Assembly (NCBI RefSeq): GCF_002150685.1
Contig: NZ_MSSW01000003.1
Span: 124,001-188,000 of the forward strand
Direction of reading: 5' to 3'
Length of the DNA: 64,000 nucleotides
From: Algoriphagus antarcticus
GTDB lineage: Bacteria; Bacteroidota; Bacteroidia; Cytophagales; Cyclobacteriaceae
Made by a program: the position numbers and the translations under genes. How positions within the stretch are numbered: position 1 is the stretch's first letter; every line of letters starts with the position of its first letter. Shown piece by piece: positions 7,960 through 16,201 of the stretch. Below the pieces are notes generated by a model that saw only the letters and a program-made list of their open reading frames with translations, had not been told where the DNA came from and did not search any database.

Positions 7960-9366
7960 ATGGCTAAGATTCTCGTAATTGATGATAATATAGATATCTG
8001 TCAGCTTTTGGAGCGATTTCTCACGAAGAAAGGCTACGATGTCCAAACTACAATTTCAGGAAAGAATGGCCTGGATATGGTCAAAAAGACATTTTTTGAT
8101 CTTATTTTCTGTGATTTCAAATTGCGGGATATGGAAGGTAGAGATGTACTGATGAAAGTCAGAGAGATTTCTCCCGGTACTCAAGTAGCTATTATTACGG
8201 GCTATGCAGATGTGAAAATCGCTGTGGAAGTGATTAAAAATGGTGCCTTTGATTATGTAACCAAGCCACTGATTCCGGATGAGATAATCAACCTGATTGA
8301 GCGTGCACTTGCTGCTTCCAAAGCAGGTAAATCCAATACCCAAATCTTCACCAAGGCCAATCAGCTGAAGAATGACTCTAAAAGTCAGAAAGCAGACTCA
8401 AAATACCTGAAAGGAACGGGAGCTGAATCTAAGAAATTATACAAAGAAGTAGCCTTGGTAGCCCCTACCAGTCTTAGCGTAGTAATCTACGGTGAAAGTG
8501 GTGCAGGTAAGGAAAATATAGCGCGTACTATCCATGATCAAAGTGAACGGGCAGGAAAGCCATTCATTGCAGTCGATTGTGGCGCGATGACCAAAGAACT
8601 TGCAGGAAGTGAGCTTTGGGGCCATGAAAAAGGGTCCTTTACAGGTGCGATGGCGGAAAAGCCGGGTCAATTTGAATTGGCTGATGGAGGAACAATATTT
8701 TTGGATGAAATCACTAATCTGTCCTACGAGACTCAAGTGGGTTTACTTAGGATGGTTCAGGAGCGCAAGCTCAGAAGGATAGGCGGAACCAGAGATAAAT
8801 CCATCGACGTGCGAATTTTGGTTGCCTCCAATGAAGACTTACGAAAGGCTGTTTCAGAAGGGAAGTTTAGAGAGGATCTATACTTCAGATTTAACGAATT
8901 CAGCATTACGGTGCCACCATTAAGAAATAGAAAAGCTGATATCGAGGCATTTGCTTACCATTTCTTGGATCTTTCCAATGCAGAATTAAACAAGAAAGTC
9001 TTCGGCTTTGATGAGCAGGTGATGGACGTATTGAAGGAGTATAGATGGCCAGGCAATTTGCGTGAAATGCTGAATGTGATTCGTCGCGCTACGCTTTTGA
9101 CAGATGGCGGAAAAATGTCTGTTTCAGCCCTTCCTCCAGAGATAGTATATTCTCAGAAATTTAACTTTTCCGATTCAGATACAGATAAATCTGAAAATAA
9201 GGCTCATAAATTGCCATTTAATCTTAAGGATGCCGCGGCCGAAGCTGAAGCTGAAGTTTTGAAAAAAGTACTTGAAGAAGTCAAATACAATAGAACTCAA
9301 GCGGCAAAGCAATTGGGAATAGACCGGAAGACGCTTTTCAATAAGATGAAACAATACGATTTGTAG
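7960..9366 (+). CDS. NtrC-family sigma-54-dependent response regulator
   Basis: A 468-residue enhancer-binding activator from the ATG at 7960 (MAKILVIDDN). The receiver covers residues 1-118 with phosphoacceptor D52. The AAA+ domain has Walker A GESGAGKE at 178-185, the sigma-54 contact loop GSFTGA at 225-230, Walker B GTIFLDEI, and R-finger segments. A Fis-type helix-turn-helix closes the protein (NRTQAAKQLGIDRKTLF). It should hydrolyse ATP to open sigma-54 promoters when phosphorylated. The nearest upstream kinases are in the divergent operon at 5125-6564 and in the 3.1 kb gene. The target promoters were not identified. A terminator follows at once. Confidence 0.94.
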   Translation: MAKILVIDDNIDICQLLERFLTKKGYDVQTTISGKNGLDMVKKTFFDLIFCDFKLRDMEGRDVLMKVREISPGTQVAIITGYADVKIAVEVIKNGAFDYVTKPLIPDEIINLIERALAASKAGKSNTQIFTKANQLKNDSKSQKADSKYLKGTGAESKKLYKEVALVAPTSLSVVIYGESGAGKENIARTIHDQSERAGKPFIAVDCGAMTKELAGSELWGHEKGSFTGAMAEKPGQFELADGGTIFLDEITNLSYETQVGLLRMVQERKLRRIGGTRDKSIDVRILVASNEDLRKAVSEGKFREDLYFRFNEFSITVPPLRNRKADIEAFAYHFLDLSNAELNKKVFGFDEQVMDVLKEYRWPGNLREMLNVIRRATLLTDGGKMSVSALPPEIVYSQKFNFSDSDTDKSENKAHKLPFNLKDAAAEAEAEVLKKVLEEVKYNRTQAAKQLGIDRKTLFNKMKQYDL

Positions 9367-9389
9367 TCGGTAGGAGAAGTTGCACACCT

Positions 9390-9417
9390 AGCCCGGACTT
9401 AGGTCTGGGCTTTTTTT
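9390..9417 (+). terminator. Rho-independent terminator after the sigma-54 activator
   Basis: Inverted repeat AGCCCGGAC / GTCTGGGCT (one mismatch, TTAG loop) followed by a T-run of seven, 24 nt past the stop codon. Confidence 0.85.
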
Positions 9418-9635
9418 GTGCCTATTTGTCTACGAATTGGGGAATTTTTTCTTCATCTTCTTAAGGTTCAAAATTTAAAAAAATTCACTTTCCTCATTTT
9501 ATTCTTTAATCATGAGCTTAATCAAAATAGAATTAGCCTTAAAGATTTAATACCATTGGTTCCTTTTGAAGTAGATATGGTGGCATGCCTCTTGGACATA
9601 TAGAAGTATAATTTTAAATCTTAACACAACTATAT

Positions 9636-10124
9636 ATGACTACCTCAAAAGCAACTCTCGAAAATCATTTGAAATTGGATAATAAAGCAATGAAGAATGT
9701 ATCCGATAAGATGAATGATTTGCTTTCTGATTACCACATCTTTTACCAAAACGTCAGGGGATTTCACTGGAATGTGAAAGGCGAAAACTTCTTTGATCTA
9801 CACGTCAAATTCGAAGAGCTATACACACAGCTCTATGAGAACATAGATGAAATGGCAGAGAGGATTGTGACTATCGGTTTCAAGCCTTTGCACGCCTATT
9901 CAGATTATTTGAAAAATACCATCCACAAGGAAATTACAGATGTGTCCAATGGCGGGGAATGCGTGAAGCACGTCATCGACGGACTGGGCATTTTGGCTCA
10001 ATCACACCGAAAAGCGGCTAAAGCTGCCGACGAAGCAGATGATATTGCCACTGCGGATTTGCTTACCAAATTCGTAGGTGATATTGAAAAAAGAATGTGG
10101 ATGTTTACCATGTTCTCTAAGTAA
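9636..10124 (+). CDS. dps: Dps-family ferritin-like DNA-protection protein
   Basis: A 162-residue four-helix-bundle mini-ferritin. It should form a dodecamer that oxidises Fe(II) with hydrogen peroxide and stores the iron. The inter-subunit ferroxidase ligands are all in register with E. coli Dps: H44 and H56 (FHWNVKG, FFDLH), E60 in place of the usual Asp, D71 and E75. The conserved HWNVKG and ENIDEMAERI segments are present. The N-terminus has a few lysines but no long basic tail. It is monocistronic, with about 220 nt of upstream noncoding DNA and a terminator 23 nt downstream, and is probably induced by oxidative or stationary-phase stress. Confidence 0.95.
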   Translation: MTTSKATLENHLKLDNKAMKNVSDKMNDLLSDYHIFYQNVRGFHWNVKGENFFDLHVKFEELYTQLYENIDEMAERIVTIGFKPLHAYSDYLKNTIHKEITDVSNGGECVKHVIDGLGILAQSHRKAAKAADEADDIATADLLTKFVGDIEKRMWMFTMFSK

Positions 10125-10146
10125 GACCGAAGTAAACCAAACTTTA

Positions 10147-10174
10147 AAAACCGCAGTGTGAGCTGCGGTTTTTT
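10147..10174 (+). terminator. Rho-independent terminator after dps
   Basis: Stem CCGCAG / CTGCGG extended by A-T pairs, with TGTGAG loop and a six-T run; 22 nt past the dps stop. Confidence 0.85.
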
Positions 10175-10256
10175 GATTTTTAAGTGGATTCCCTTTAAAC
10201 TGGATTGTGTATTTTCAAAGCTTCTTTGCCACCTCCGGGTTGTCCAAAACCCAAAA

Positions 10257-10871
10257 CTAATTTTTAAACCAAGCAGCTATACTTTTTCTTTCCCTTGTGT
10301 AAGATGGTTTGACTTCATGTTCCATTTCATCACTGCGAAAGAACACCATTCGACCACCTATCGGGGAGATTTCTTTTTGAACTCCTGCTTCGGGATACAA
10401 AGTCAACATCCCTCCATCTTCCTCGATCCAATCCTGATTTAGATATAGAATTATTGAAAATTTCCTGCCTTTTTCATTTTTGAATTGATCTAGATGTCGC
10501 TTATAAAAACTCAATTTTTCATAATTAGCATAATGGCTTTCAAAACTCTTGATGGAGGTGAAGCAGGTTTTATTCAAATGATCTATAAATCGCCTAACCT
10601 TTTCTAAATAGATCACTTCAAATGGATTTTCAGTATTATCCTGAATCCAATTGATTTTGTCTCCTCTGATTTCTTTGTTCTGTTTGATGTCAGATGAATT
10701 GCCTATTCCAGCATGCTTAAGGTCTCCCGATTCAGACAAATTTTGAATCGTGTCTCTAAGTCCGGTCACGGTACTGGGTAGTAGGAAATCATTGCAGCAG
10801 CCATATTTATTGACGATAAGCCCCTGAATCAACTCTTCAAATTGATTTTGCTCTAGAATCTCTTCTTCCAT
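10257..10871 (-). CDS. 2-oxoglutarate/Fe(II)-dependent oxygenase (P4H-like)
   Basis: A 204-residue double-stranded beta-helix dioxygenase. The metal triad is visible as H126-x-D128 (YKRHLDQF) and H185 (MEHEVKPS), with 2-oxoglutarate-binding Arg195 ten residues later in SYTRERKSIAAWF. The ILYLNQDW and GGMLTLYP segments are typical of the prolyl-4-hydroxylase-like group. The substrate is not predictable; related bacterial proteins hydroxylate prolyl or other residues in proteins such as EF-Tu. It is transcribed alone, convergent with dps. No signal peptide is seen, so it is cytoplasmic. Confidence 0.88.
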   Translation of the reverse strand: MEEEILEQNQFEELIQGLIVNKYGCCNDFLLPSTVTGLRDTIQNLSESGDLKHAGIGNSSDIKQNKEIRGDKINWIQDNTENPFEVIYLEKVRRFIDHLNKTCFTSIKSFESHYANYEKLSFYKRHLDQFKNEKGRKFSIILYLNQDWIEEDGGMLTLYPEAGVQKEISPIGGRMVFFRSDEMEHEVKPSYTRERKSIAAWFKN

Positions 10872-11028
10872 ATTGCACTAGTTAAGTATTATAGCCAAGC
10901 ACGTTGATTTCCAAAATGAGCTGACGAAAGAACGATATTTTCAAGTCAATTCTGCCTTCTTAGCTGGTTATTTATTGCGTTGGGCAATCGATTTTTGAGA
11001 GGCATATCGTTTCTCGCTTTTCTCAGAG

Positions 11029-11290
11029 CTATTTCTGTGGCGGAAAATTCCCGCGAATATATCCCAAACCAAAGATCTCCAAGGTAAGTGGAATAGATTG
11101 ACTGGACTTCATCGTACAGTAGTTCCCTTATGAATCAGTGGAAATGCCGTCCCAAGCACCAGTGATCTTTACAGCACTGCCGACTAGTGCTTCTTCGGAA
11201 TCCTTGTCAATAAGTTTTCCATTGATTTCTAACTTCTCTGCATTCAGCTAATTTGACAACAGAATCAGTAAAAATGTGTAGTGATAAAAT
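11029..11290 (-). pseudogene. Decayed secreted CarboxypepD_reg-like protein
   Basis: Reading the minus strand from about 11290 gives a signal-peptide-like stretch (FLLILLSN), a TAG at 11248-11250, then LNAEKLEINGKLIDKDS and EEALVGSAVKITGAWDGISTDS, a TAA at 11128-11130, then GNYC and LTLEIFGLGYI before another stop at 11029-11031. The pattern G-K-L-I-D-K-D and then T-D-S-x-G-N-Y is the standard opening of the carboxypeptidase-regulatory-like beta sandwich, with the TAA replacing the residue before Gly (usually Glu or Asp). No further barrel or plug follows, so it was probably a small single-domain protein of about 110 residues. Confidence 0.72.
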
Positions 11291-11347
11291 TGAGTTGGTG
11301 GGAAAATAATTATACTATAAAAAAGACAAATTCTACAAAACCTACAA

Positions 11348-11368
11348 ATCCTATAATAATGGTAGGAT
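11348..11368 (+). promoter_or_regulatory. Candidate Rrf2-type operator upstream of TauE/SafE
   Basis: A perfect 6+6 inverted repeat, ATCCTA-N9-TAGGAT, overlaps a TATAAT-like box (11352-11357) and precedes the TauE-Rrf2 operon. Two direct CTACAAA copies lie just upstream (11334-11347). Autoregulation by the downstream Rrf2 protein is inferred from position only. Confidence 0.45.
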
Positions 11369-11422
11369 ATAAAAATTTTGCAGATTAATTTTGAACGCTA
11401 CTTTCATTCTCACCAACCACTC

Positions 11423-12295
11423 ATGCAACGAATTCTACTAAGACTTAAGACAGAGCCATTTTGGGCTATGTTTTTTGGGTTCTCTCTAATGATTTTTGGA
11501 TTAGTAGTCACGCAGACATTTTCTCAGGCTATTGACAGTTGGGATTTGGATGTAGAATACTTTCTATGGTTTTTATTAGTAGGGTTTGTGGCGCAGAGTA
11601 TAGATGGCGCCTTGGGGATGGCTTATGGCGTGAGTTGCAATTCAATTTTACTCGGAATAGGAATTCCTCCAGCTGCTGCATCTGCTTGGGTACACTTCGC
11701 ACAGGTTTTCACAAGTTTGGCCTCGGGAATTTCTCACTGGAAGATGGGGAATGTAGATTGGAAGCTGGCCAAAAAGCTACTTATACCGGGAGTTTTGGGA
11801 TCTATAGCTGGAGCTTTTTTACTTTCCAATATTGATGGAAATCTGGTGAAGCCAGTGATTGCGATTTATCTTTTTATAATGGGGGTGGTGATACTAAGCA
11901 AGGTTTTCAAAAGGAAAAAGCAAAAGTTTGATCCTAATAGCCGAAGTCTGCCGATTCTGGCAAGTACCGGAGGATTTGCAGATGCAGTAGGCGGTGGGGG
12001 TTGGGGACCCATCGTCAACAGTACGCTTCTTAGCAAAGGTAAAATACCACGATATGCTATTGGGACGGGTAACTTTGTGGAGTTTTTTGTCTCTTTGGCC
12101 AGTGCCAGTACCTTCCTATTCTTTGTGAAAGAATTAAGCTTGGCACCCGTTCTGGGTCTCATAGTGGGAGGAGTGATAGCGGCTCCCTTTGCAGCTTACA
12201 TTTGTAAACTTATCAAGCCAAAATATCTCATGGTATTGGTAGGACTTCTGATCATTTTCCTAAGTATCCGAACGATGTATCTGACTCTTGCCTAA
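11423..12295 (+). CDS. TauE/SafE-family sulfite exporter-like permease
   Basis: An integral membrane protein of about 290 residues with roughly eight hydrophobic helices. Family hallmarks include GFVAQSIDGALGMAYGVSCNS near the start (here cited as AQSIDGALGMAYG) and the second-repeat signature GGFADAVGGGGWGPI. TauE/SafE proteins are thought to export sulfite or organosulfonates. An in-frame TTG at 11378 would add 15 residues, but it lies only 10 nt past the candidate operator, so the ATG at 11423 is preferred. It is followed by an Rrf2 regulator carrying a Cys cluster; together they suggest a sulfur- or cysteine-responsive unit. Confidence 0.88.
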   Translation: MQRILLRLKTEPFWAMFFGFSLMIFGLVVTQTFSQAIDSWDLDVEYFLWFLLVGFVAQSIDGALGMAYGVSCNSILLGIGIPPAAASAWVHFAQVFTSLASGISHWKMGNVDWKLAKKLLIPGVLGSIAGAFLLSNIDGNLVKPVIAIYLFIMGVVILSKVFKRKKQKFDPNSRSLPILASTGGFADAVGGGGWGPIVNSTLLSKGKIPRYAIGTGNFVEFFVSLASASTFLFFVKELSLAPVLGLIVGGVIAAPFAAYICKLIKPKYLMVLVGLLIIFLSIRTMYLTLA

Positions 12296-12349
12296 AGAAA
12301 TCTGCGCTTCTTGAGGATTTTATTAATTTCAGGTAATCAAACTCTTCAG

Positions 12350-12772
12350 ATGCTTTCCAAACGCGCTAAGTACGCCATCAAAACCATTCTTTATCTCCAA
12401 GATCACGTGGAAGACAAGCCTCTTTCTGCAAAGTTGATCTCAGTGCATGAAAATATCCCTTACAAGTTTCTGGAAAATATCCTTCGTGATCTCAAAACCC
12501 ATCAATTGGTAAAAAGTGTGCGTGGCGCAGAGGGAGGTTACAAGCTGGCAAAGGACCCAAGTGAAATCACGATAGCCCAAATCATGCGAGTGGTGGATGG
12601 CCCGATAGCGTTGATTCCCTGTGTGTCAGAGCGTTTTTATGAATCCTGTGCTGAATGCACGGATGAAGAAACCTGTAGAATCCGTAAACTTTTTTCTGAG
12701 CTTCGAAACGAAATGTTGCCAATCCTGGAGCGACCGATTACTTCACTTGCCAAAGACGGAAGCATTTTTTAA
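12350..12772 (+). CDS. Rrf2-family transcriptional regulator
   Basis: A 140-residue winged-helix regulator starting MLSKRAKYAIKTI, the family's usual opening; the ATG at 12311 would add 13 atypical residues. The HTH region is followed by the VRGAEGGYKLAK wing. A Cys-rich segment has four cysteines (IPCVSERFYESCAECTDEETC, cited as C-x8-C-x2-C-x5-C), resembling the cluster-binding or thiol-sensing region of IscR/NsrR relatives. It may therefore sense Fe-S, cysteine or redox state. It lies just after the TauE gene and probably controls it through the inverted repeat at 11348. Confidence 0.9.
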   Translation: MLSKRAKYAIKTILYLQDHVEDKPLSAKLISVHENIPYKFLENILRDLKTHQLVKSVRGAEGGYKLAKDPSEITIAQIMRVVDGPIALIPCVSERFYESCAECTDEETCRIRKLFSELRNEMLPILERPITSLAKDGSIF

Positions 12773-12859
12773 TTAAGTTGATCTGAGCGTTTCCTAACAG
12801 AGAAATTATTTGAAGGGATCAGTTTTGGTTATTTTTTCTCGTGCTGTCCGATAAGTGTC

Positions 12860-12893
12860 AAACAAAAAGCGGCAGTGTAGAGACTGCCGCTTT
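12860..12893 (-). terminator. Rho-independent terminator after the sugar isomerase gene
   Basis: Perfect 11-bp stem AAAGCGGCAGT / ACTGCCGCTTT with a 6-nt loop. The minus strand ends in TTTTTGTTT. Because the stem sits between convergent genes it may also act weakly on the plus-strand Rrf2 transcript. Confidence 0.8.
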
Positions 12894-12938
12894 AAAAAAT
12901 AGCTTGAAAAGCTTTCTATGAAAAACAAAATTTCAATA

Positions 12939-13967
12939 TTAAGCTAGCGCTTTTTCGCAAAACGCAACACATTTTTGTACCTCTTTTACAGCATCCGAAC
13001 CTTCAGGCACTTGATACTCTAGCTCAATGGTAGCTGGGAACTTATACTTGTTTTTTGATATCAGATTCAAAAGTTCTGGGATAGGAGTGTCCCCAGTGCC
13101 CCACGGTAAATTTCCTTTTCCATTTGCTGGTGTTTGACGATCTTTGGTGTGCATGCTGAGGATGCGGCCATGGTGCTTCTCTATCAAAGGAATTAAATCA
13201 GTATTTCCAGCAGCGATGTAATGACCTGCATCCAGGTTTAGTCCGTTTCTTTTGCTTTGCTCCAGTGCCGTATCCCAGAAGGTGAAGGTCTCTTGCTCAT
13301 GACCATGGTAGCCTACGGACATTTTATACTTTTCCCCCAACTTTCCTAGGCGAAGTGTATGTGCATCGTTTGATGGATGCTCTAATGTGACATGAGAAGC
13401 CCCTAAGGCTTTTGCCGCCTTCATTCCATAAGCAATTTCCTCGTCAGATGCATTCATCCCAAATGCATTTGGCTTGAACGCATAAATGCTTACGCCAGCA
13501 TCATTGTACATTTTGCGCATTTTCTCAAAAGGAGCCGTGCCTACCTTGTTTCTCCATTCTGCTGCCTTTTTCTCATAGGATTCAGCCTGCGCAGTCATAT
13601 CAGCTAATTTTGCTTTTTCTTCAGTATTAAGTTCCTCACCTTTTCGTTGTTTTGACATGAGGGGATACATTTTCCGCATATTGACAGGATTGGAGGGTTT
13701 TCCTGCGAAAGACTCTGCAGGATCGCCCATGAGCTCGATGGCAGAAAGTCCTGAGTCCAGTACATATTTAAGTGTAGCTTCAGCGCTCTGATCGGGCATG
13801 GATCTGAATGAGTAAGTGATGCAGCCTACTTGTACTCCATTGATCAGTGAATTTGGTTTATTGAGCGACTTGATAATCGAGGGAGCACCTTGCAGCCAAG
13901 ACGGAGCTAGTGCAAGTCCACCTACGCCAAGTGCCGATTTTATGAGAAATTCTCTTCTGTTTTTCAT
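12939..13967 (-). CDS. Exported sugar phosphate isomerase/epimerase-like TIM barrel
   Basis: A 342-residue protein with a Tat-like leader (KNRREFLIKSALGVGGLALAPSW), suggesting export of a folded protein. The mature part is a xylose-isomerase-like TIM barrel (AP_endonuc_2 superfamily), with VGCITYSFR, GLSAIELMG, HVTLEHPS, VGYHGHEQE, LNLDAGHYIAAG and SMHTKDRQ supplying the usual Glu, His and Asp metal ligands. The substrate is unknown. Relatives act with Gfo/Idh/MocA oxidoreductases on sugars or inositols, and such genes occur at 24.8-27.5 kb in this window. It is transcribed alone, with a strong terminator downstream. Confidence 0.85.
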   Translation of the reverse strand: MKNRREFLIKSALGVGGLALAPSWLQGAPSIIKSLNKPNSLINGVQVGCITYSFRSMPDQSAEATLKYVLDSGLSAIELMGDPAESFAGKPSNPVNMRKMYPLMSKQRKGEELNTEEKAKLADMTAQAESYEKKAAEWRNKVGTAPFEKMRKMYNDAGVSIYAFKPNAFGMNASDEEIAYGMKAAKALGASHVTLEHPSNDAHTLRLGKLGEKYKMSVGYHGHEQETFTFWDTALEQSKRNGLNLDAGHYIAAGNTDLIPLIEKHHGRILSMHTKDRQTPANGKGNLPWGTGDTPIPELLNLISKNKYKFPATIELEYQVPEGSDAVKEVQKCVAFCEKALA

Positions 13968-14113
13968 GTTGTTCTGGGTTTGAGTGTTGAGTTTGATGTC
14001 AAATTAGTATTTACTTTCTCTTTTATGTTGAAAAGTTTACCCATAATTTTATTTTCGGGCTGATTGGTTATATACTCGTTTAAAGATTAGGGTTTGATGA
14101 ACAACATTAAAAA

Positions 14114-14545
14114 ATGGATTACCAAGAGAAAAATATAGAAGCAAGAATAGGTAGAGGAGACTTTCTCAGTGAACTCCAATTTATCACCTCTAGAAGCGGA
14201 GGGGCTGGCGGACAAAACGTTAACAAAGTGGAAACCAAGGTTCAGTTGAAGTTTGATATTCCGAATTCACGTCAGTTGAGTGAGGAGGAAAAGACCATGC
14301 TATTGGACAAGCTACAAACAAAAACTGATCAGAACGGCGTATTGCAGCTTCAGTCTCAGGAAAAGCGCTCCCAGATCCAGAATAAGGAGTTGGTAATCCG
14401 CAAGTTCAATGACGTGCTTCGCAAAGCTTTTTTTAAGAAGAGAATCCGCAAAGCAACCAAACCCAAAAAAGGAGCAATCGAAAAACGGCTCAAAGCCAAA
14501 AAAAATCAAGCGCAGAAAAAGGTAAATCGTAGCTGGAAGGAGTAG
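14114..14545 (+). CDS. arfB: Peptidyl-tRNA hydrolase ArfB (ribosome rescue)
   Basis: A 143-residue release-factor-like protein with the catalytic GGQ at residues 32-34 (SRSGGAGGQNVNKVETKV, cited as the class signature) and a long Lys/Arg-rich C-terminal tail. In the characterised E. coli protein (YaeJ) the tail enters the empty mRNA channel of stalled ribosomes and the GGQ loop hydrolyses peptidyl-tRNA. Length and domain order are normal. It appears monocistronic, with convergent and divergent neighbours unrelated in function. Confidence 0.93.
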   Translation: MDYQEKNIEARIGRGDFLSELQFITSRSGGAGGQNVNKVETKVQLKFDIPNSRQLSEEEKTMLLDKLQTKTDQNGVLQLQSQEKRSQIQNKELVIRKFNDVLRKAFFKKRIRKATKPKKGAIEKRLKAKKNQAQKKVNRSWKE

Positions 14546-14607
14546 GAGGTAAGTAATCACAGATCAGGCACAGTTGTCAGTTGCCCGGATACTTGAGGTC
14601 AGTTGGA

Positions 14608-15003
14608 TTAGTGTTCTTTGATTAACAGCGTATATTTTTCCGTAGAATCAGGTTCGTAAATCTTAATTGGATAGTTACCTATCGGTTTCACAATTCGTAA
14701 AGTATAAACTGGTTCTGGATTTTGGACGATGTAGATCTGATCTTGGGTTAAATCAACGTTCAATTCTTTGAGGAGACGAGCGTAATTATCTATGGTGTCA
14801 GGCAATTCCAATTGGTAATTTTTTGGAGGTGAAAAGTAAAATTCACCAAAATCAATGGAATCGTTTTTTGCAGAAAAATCCAGACTGGTGTCTAACTGTA
14901 AACTTTTTAACTCTGGGGCTAAATTTCTCGGTATAAAACCCTGGCAATAAGAACTTAGAGATATTACCTCAAAAATCAGAAACAGTACAAATAGCTTTTT
15001 CAT
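14608..15003 (-). CDS. Hypothetical secreted protein
   Basis: A 131-residue protein with a clear Sec signal peptide (MKKLFVLFLIFEVISLSSYC then QGFIP). The cysteine at residue 20 is not in a strong lipobox. The mature part is acidic to neutral with no recognised domain: FDFGEFYFSPP-like strands, then a YTLRIVKPIGNYPIKIY segment that resembles short beta strands. It lies alone between arfB and an intergenic repeat. I do not recognise the family. Confidence 0.7.
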   Translation of the reverse strand: MKKLFVLFLIFEVISLSSYCQGFIPRNLAPELKSLQLDTSLDFSAKNDSIDFGEFYFSPPKNYQLELPDTIDNYARLLKELNVDLTQDQIYIVQNPEPVYTLRIVKPIGNYPIKIYEPDSTEKYTLLIKEH

Positions 15004-15343
15004 GTCGAAGAGTTTGAAATGGTTTTTGATTAATTTCTGGAGAAGACTAATCTATTAAAAAATCTGTATGTACGCTTTTTTGCCAGTAAGCGAATTCTCT
15101 TTGGTCAACGGGTTGGAAGACCGATGACCGAAGATCGGAGTAAACCTGAATTCAATGTATCTTTGGACCTTCGATCCTATAAATTTTCTACTGACAAGAT
15201 TCCGTATAATCACAAAAATTAAAAACGGTTGATCATTAGAATGTTAATTTATGTTTGAGTAGCGTAACCAAAGGCGCCGCATCTCTCTATTTTGGATTTA
15301 TCCAAATTTAATCTGATTTAATGAGTGTTTTAAAAAAGCTGGA
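15004..15343. other. 340-nt intergenic region with one copy of a dispersed repeat
   Basis: No convincing ORF. It contains the short repeat copy at 15081-15146 (described separately) and an AT-rich tail. No remnant of a protein gene was recognised. Confidence 0.5.
15081..15146 (+). repeat. Dispersed intergenic repeat, copy A (short)
   Basis: Contains GCCAGTA, then a TTCTCTTTGG tract, GGGTTGGAAGACCGATGACC and GAAGATCGG. The same order of blocks recurs at 42722-42868, 43550-43650 (inverted) and 47799-47972. This copy lacks the distal half found in the longest copies. Confidence 0.55.
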
Positions 15344-16060
15344 TTAGCTTTTTGGACGAAGAAAGGCCTCTGTGGTTTCTCCTTTTCCCATTATAATAAT
15401 ATCAGCTAAATCAATAAAAAGACCGTGGCAAACTACACCTACAATTTCATCCAGTGATCGGGAGAGGGAGAGCGGATCTCTAATATGACCGAGATCTACA
15501 TCCAGAATCCAATTACCCAGATCAGTCACAAAAGCTTTCCCACCTTTCTGACGAATGATGGAAGTTCCTCCAAGTATATGGAGCCGGTTCATCACGTAGT
15601 TGGAAGCAAAAGGAATTACTTCTATTGGTAACTTAAATTCCAGTCCAAGATGTCTCACCAATTTGCTTGAGTCCGCGATTATTATCTGCTTTCTGGTCAT
15701 GGAAGCCACGATCTTTTCCCGGAATAGTGCCCCACCTCCGCCTTTGATCAGTACCATGTCGTCATTAAACTCATCGGCCCCATCTATGGTAATATCGATG
15801 TGATCAATGCTATTGCTGTCGATGATAGGAATGTGAAAGGACTCGGCGAGTAGTTGTGTTTTCTTGGAAGTAGGGATTGCTTTTAGCTGGAAACCATTCT
15901 GCACGAGCTTACCGATTTCACGGATGGCATAATTGGCAGTGGAACCCGAGCCAAGTCCGATCACTTGCCCATTCTGAATATAGGAGACAGCTGCTAGTGC
16001 TGCCAATTGCTTTTCTTTTTCTATTGCTTCGGAGGCTTTCTTTTTCACCAATTTCATCAA
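15344..16060 (-). CDS. rpiA: Ribose-5-phosphate isomerase A
   Basis: A 238-residue cytoplasmic enzyme interconverting ribose-5-phosphate and ribulose-5-phosphate in the pentose phosphate pathway. All family motifs are present: the phosphate-binding GLGSGSTA, the DGADE active-site motif, and KGGGGAL followed by REK, where the Glu is the catalytic base. It ends at the usual GKGETTEAFLRP-like tail. Either of two adjacent ATG codons can start it. It seems transcribed alone. Confidence 0.96.
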   Translation of the reverse strand: MMKLVKKKASEAIEKEKQLAALAAVSYIQNGQVIGLGSGSTANYAIREIGKLVQNGFQLKAIPTSKKTQLLAESFHIPIIDSNSIDHIDITIDGADEFNDDMVLIKGGGGALFREKIVASMTRKQIIIADSSKLVRHLGLEFKLPIEVIPFASNYVMNRLHILGGTSIIRQKGGKAFVTDLGNWILDVDLGHIRDPLSLSRSLDEIVGVVCHGLFIDLADIIIMGKGETTEAFLRPKS

Positions 16061-16201
16061 GAATCTTATAGTTTTTAGAGGGGTTTGGATTAGTGCTTTG
16101 GTTGCTGTTATTCAGGTTCTTTTACAAAACGAGTGATCCATAGACTTTCCACTGCCAAACTTCTTACCTCCAGATCTCATTCTTACTTCAAACTTTCCTG
16201 C

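Noticed and set aside
9418..9603. 61-codon ORF upstream of dps
   Set aside because: It starts inside the terminator after the sigma-54 activator, and its hydrophobic, AT-rich composition looks like chance; the interval is more probably the dps promoter region.
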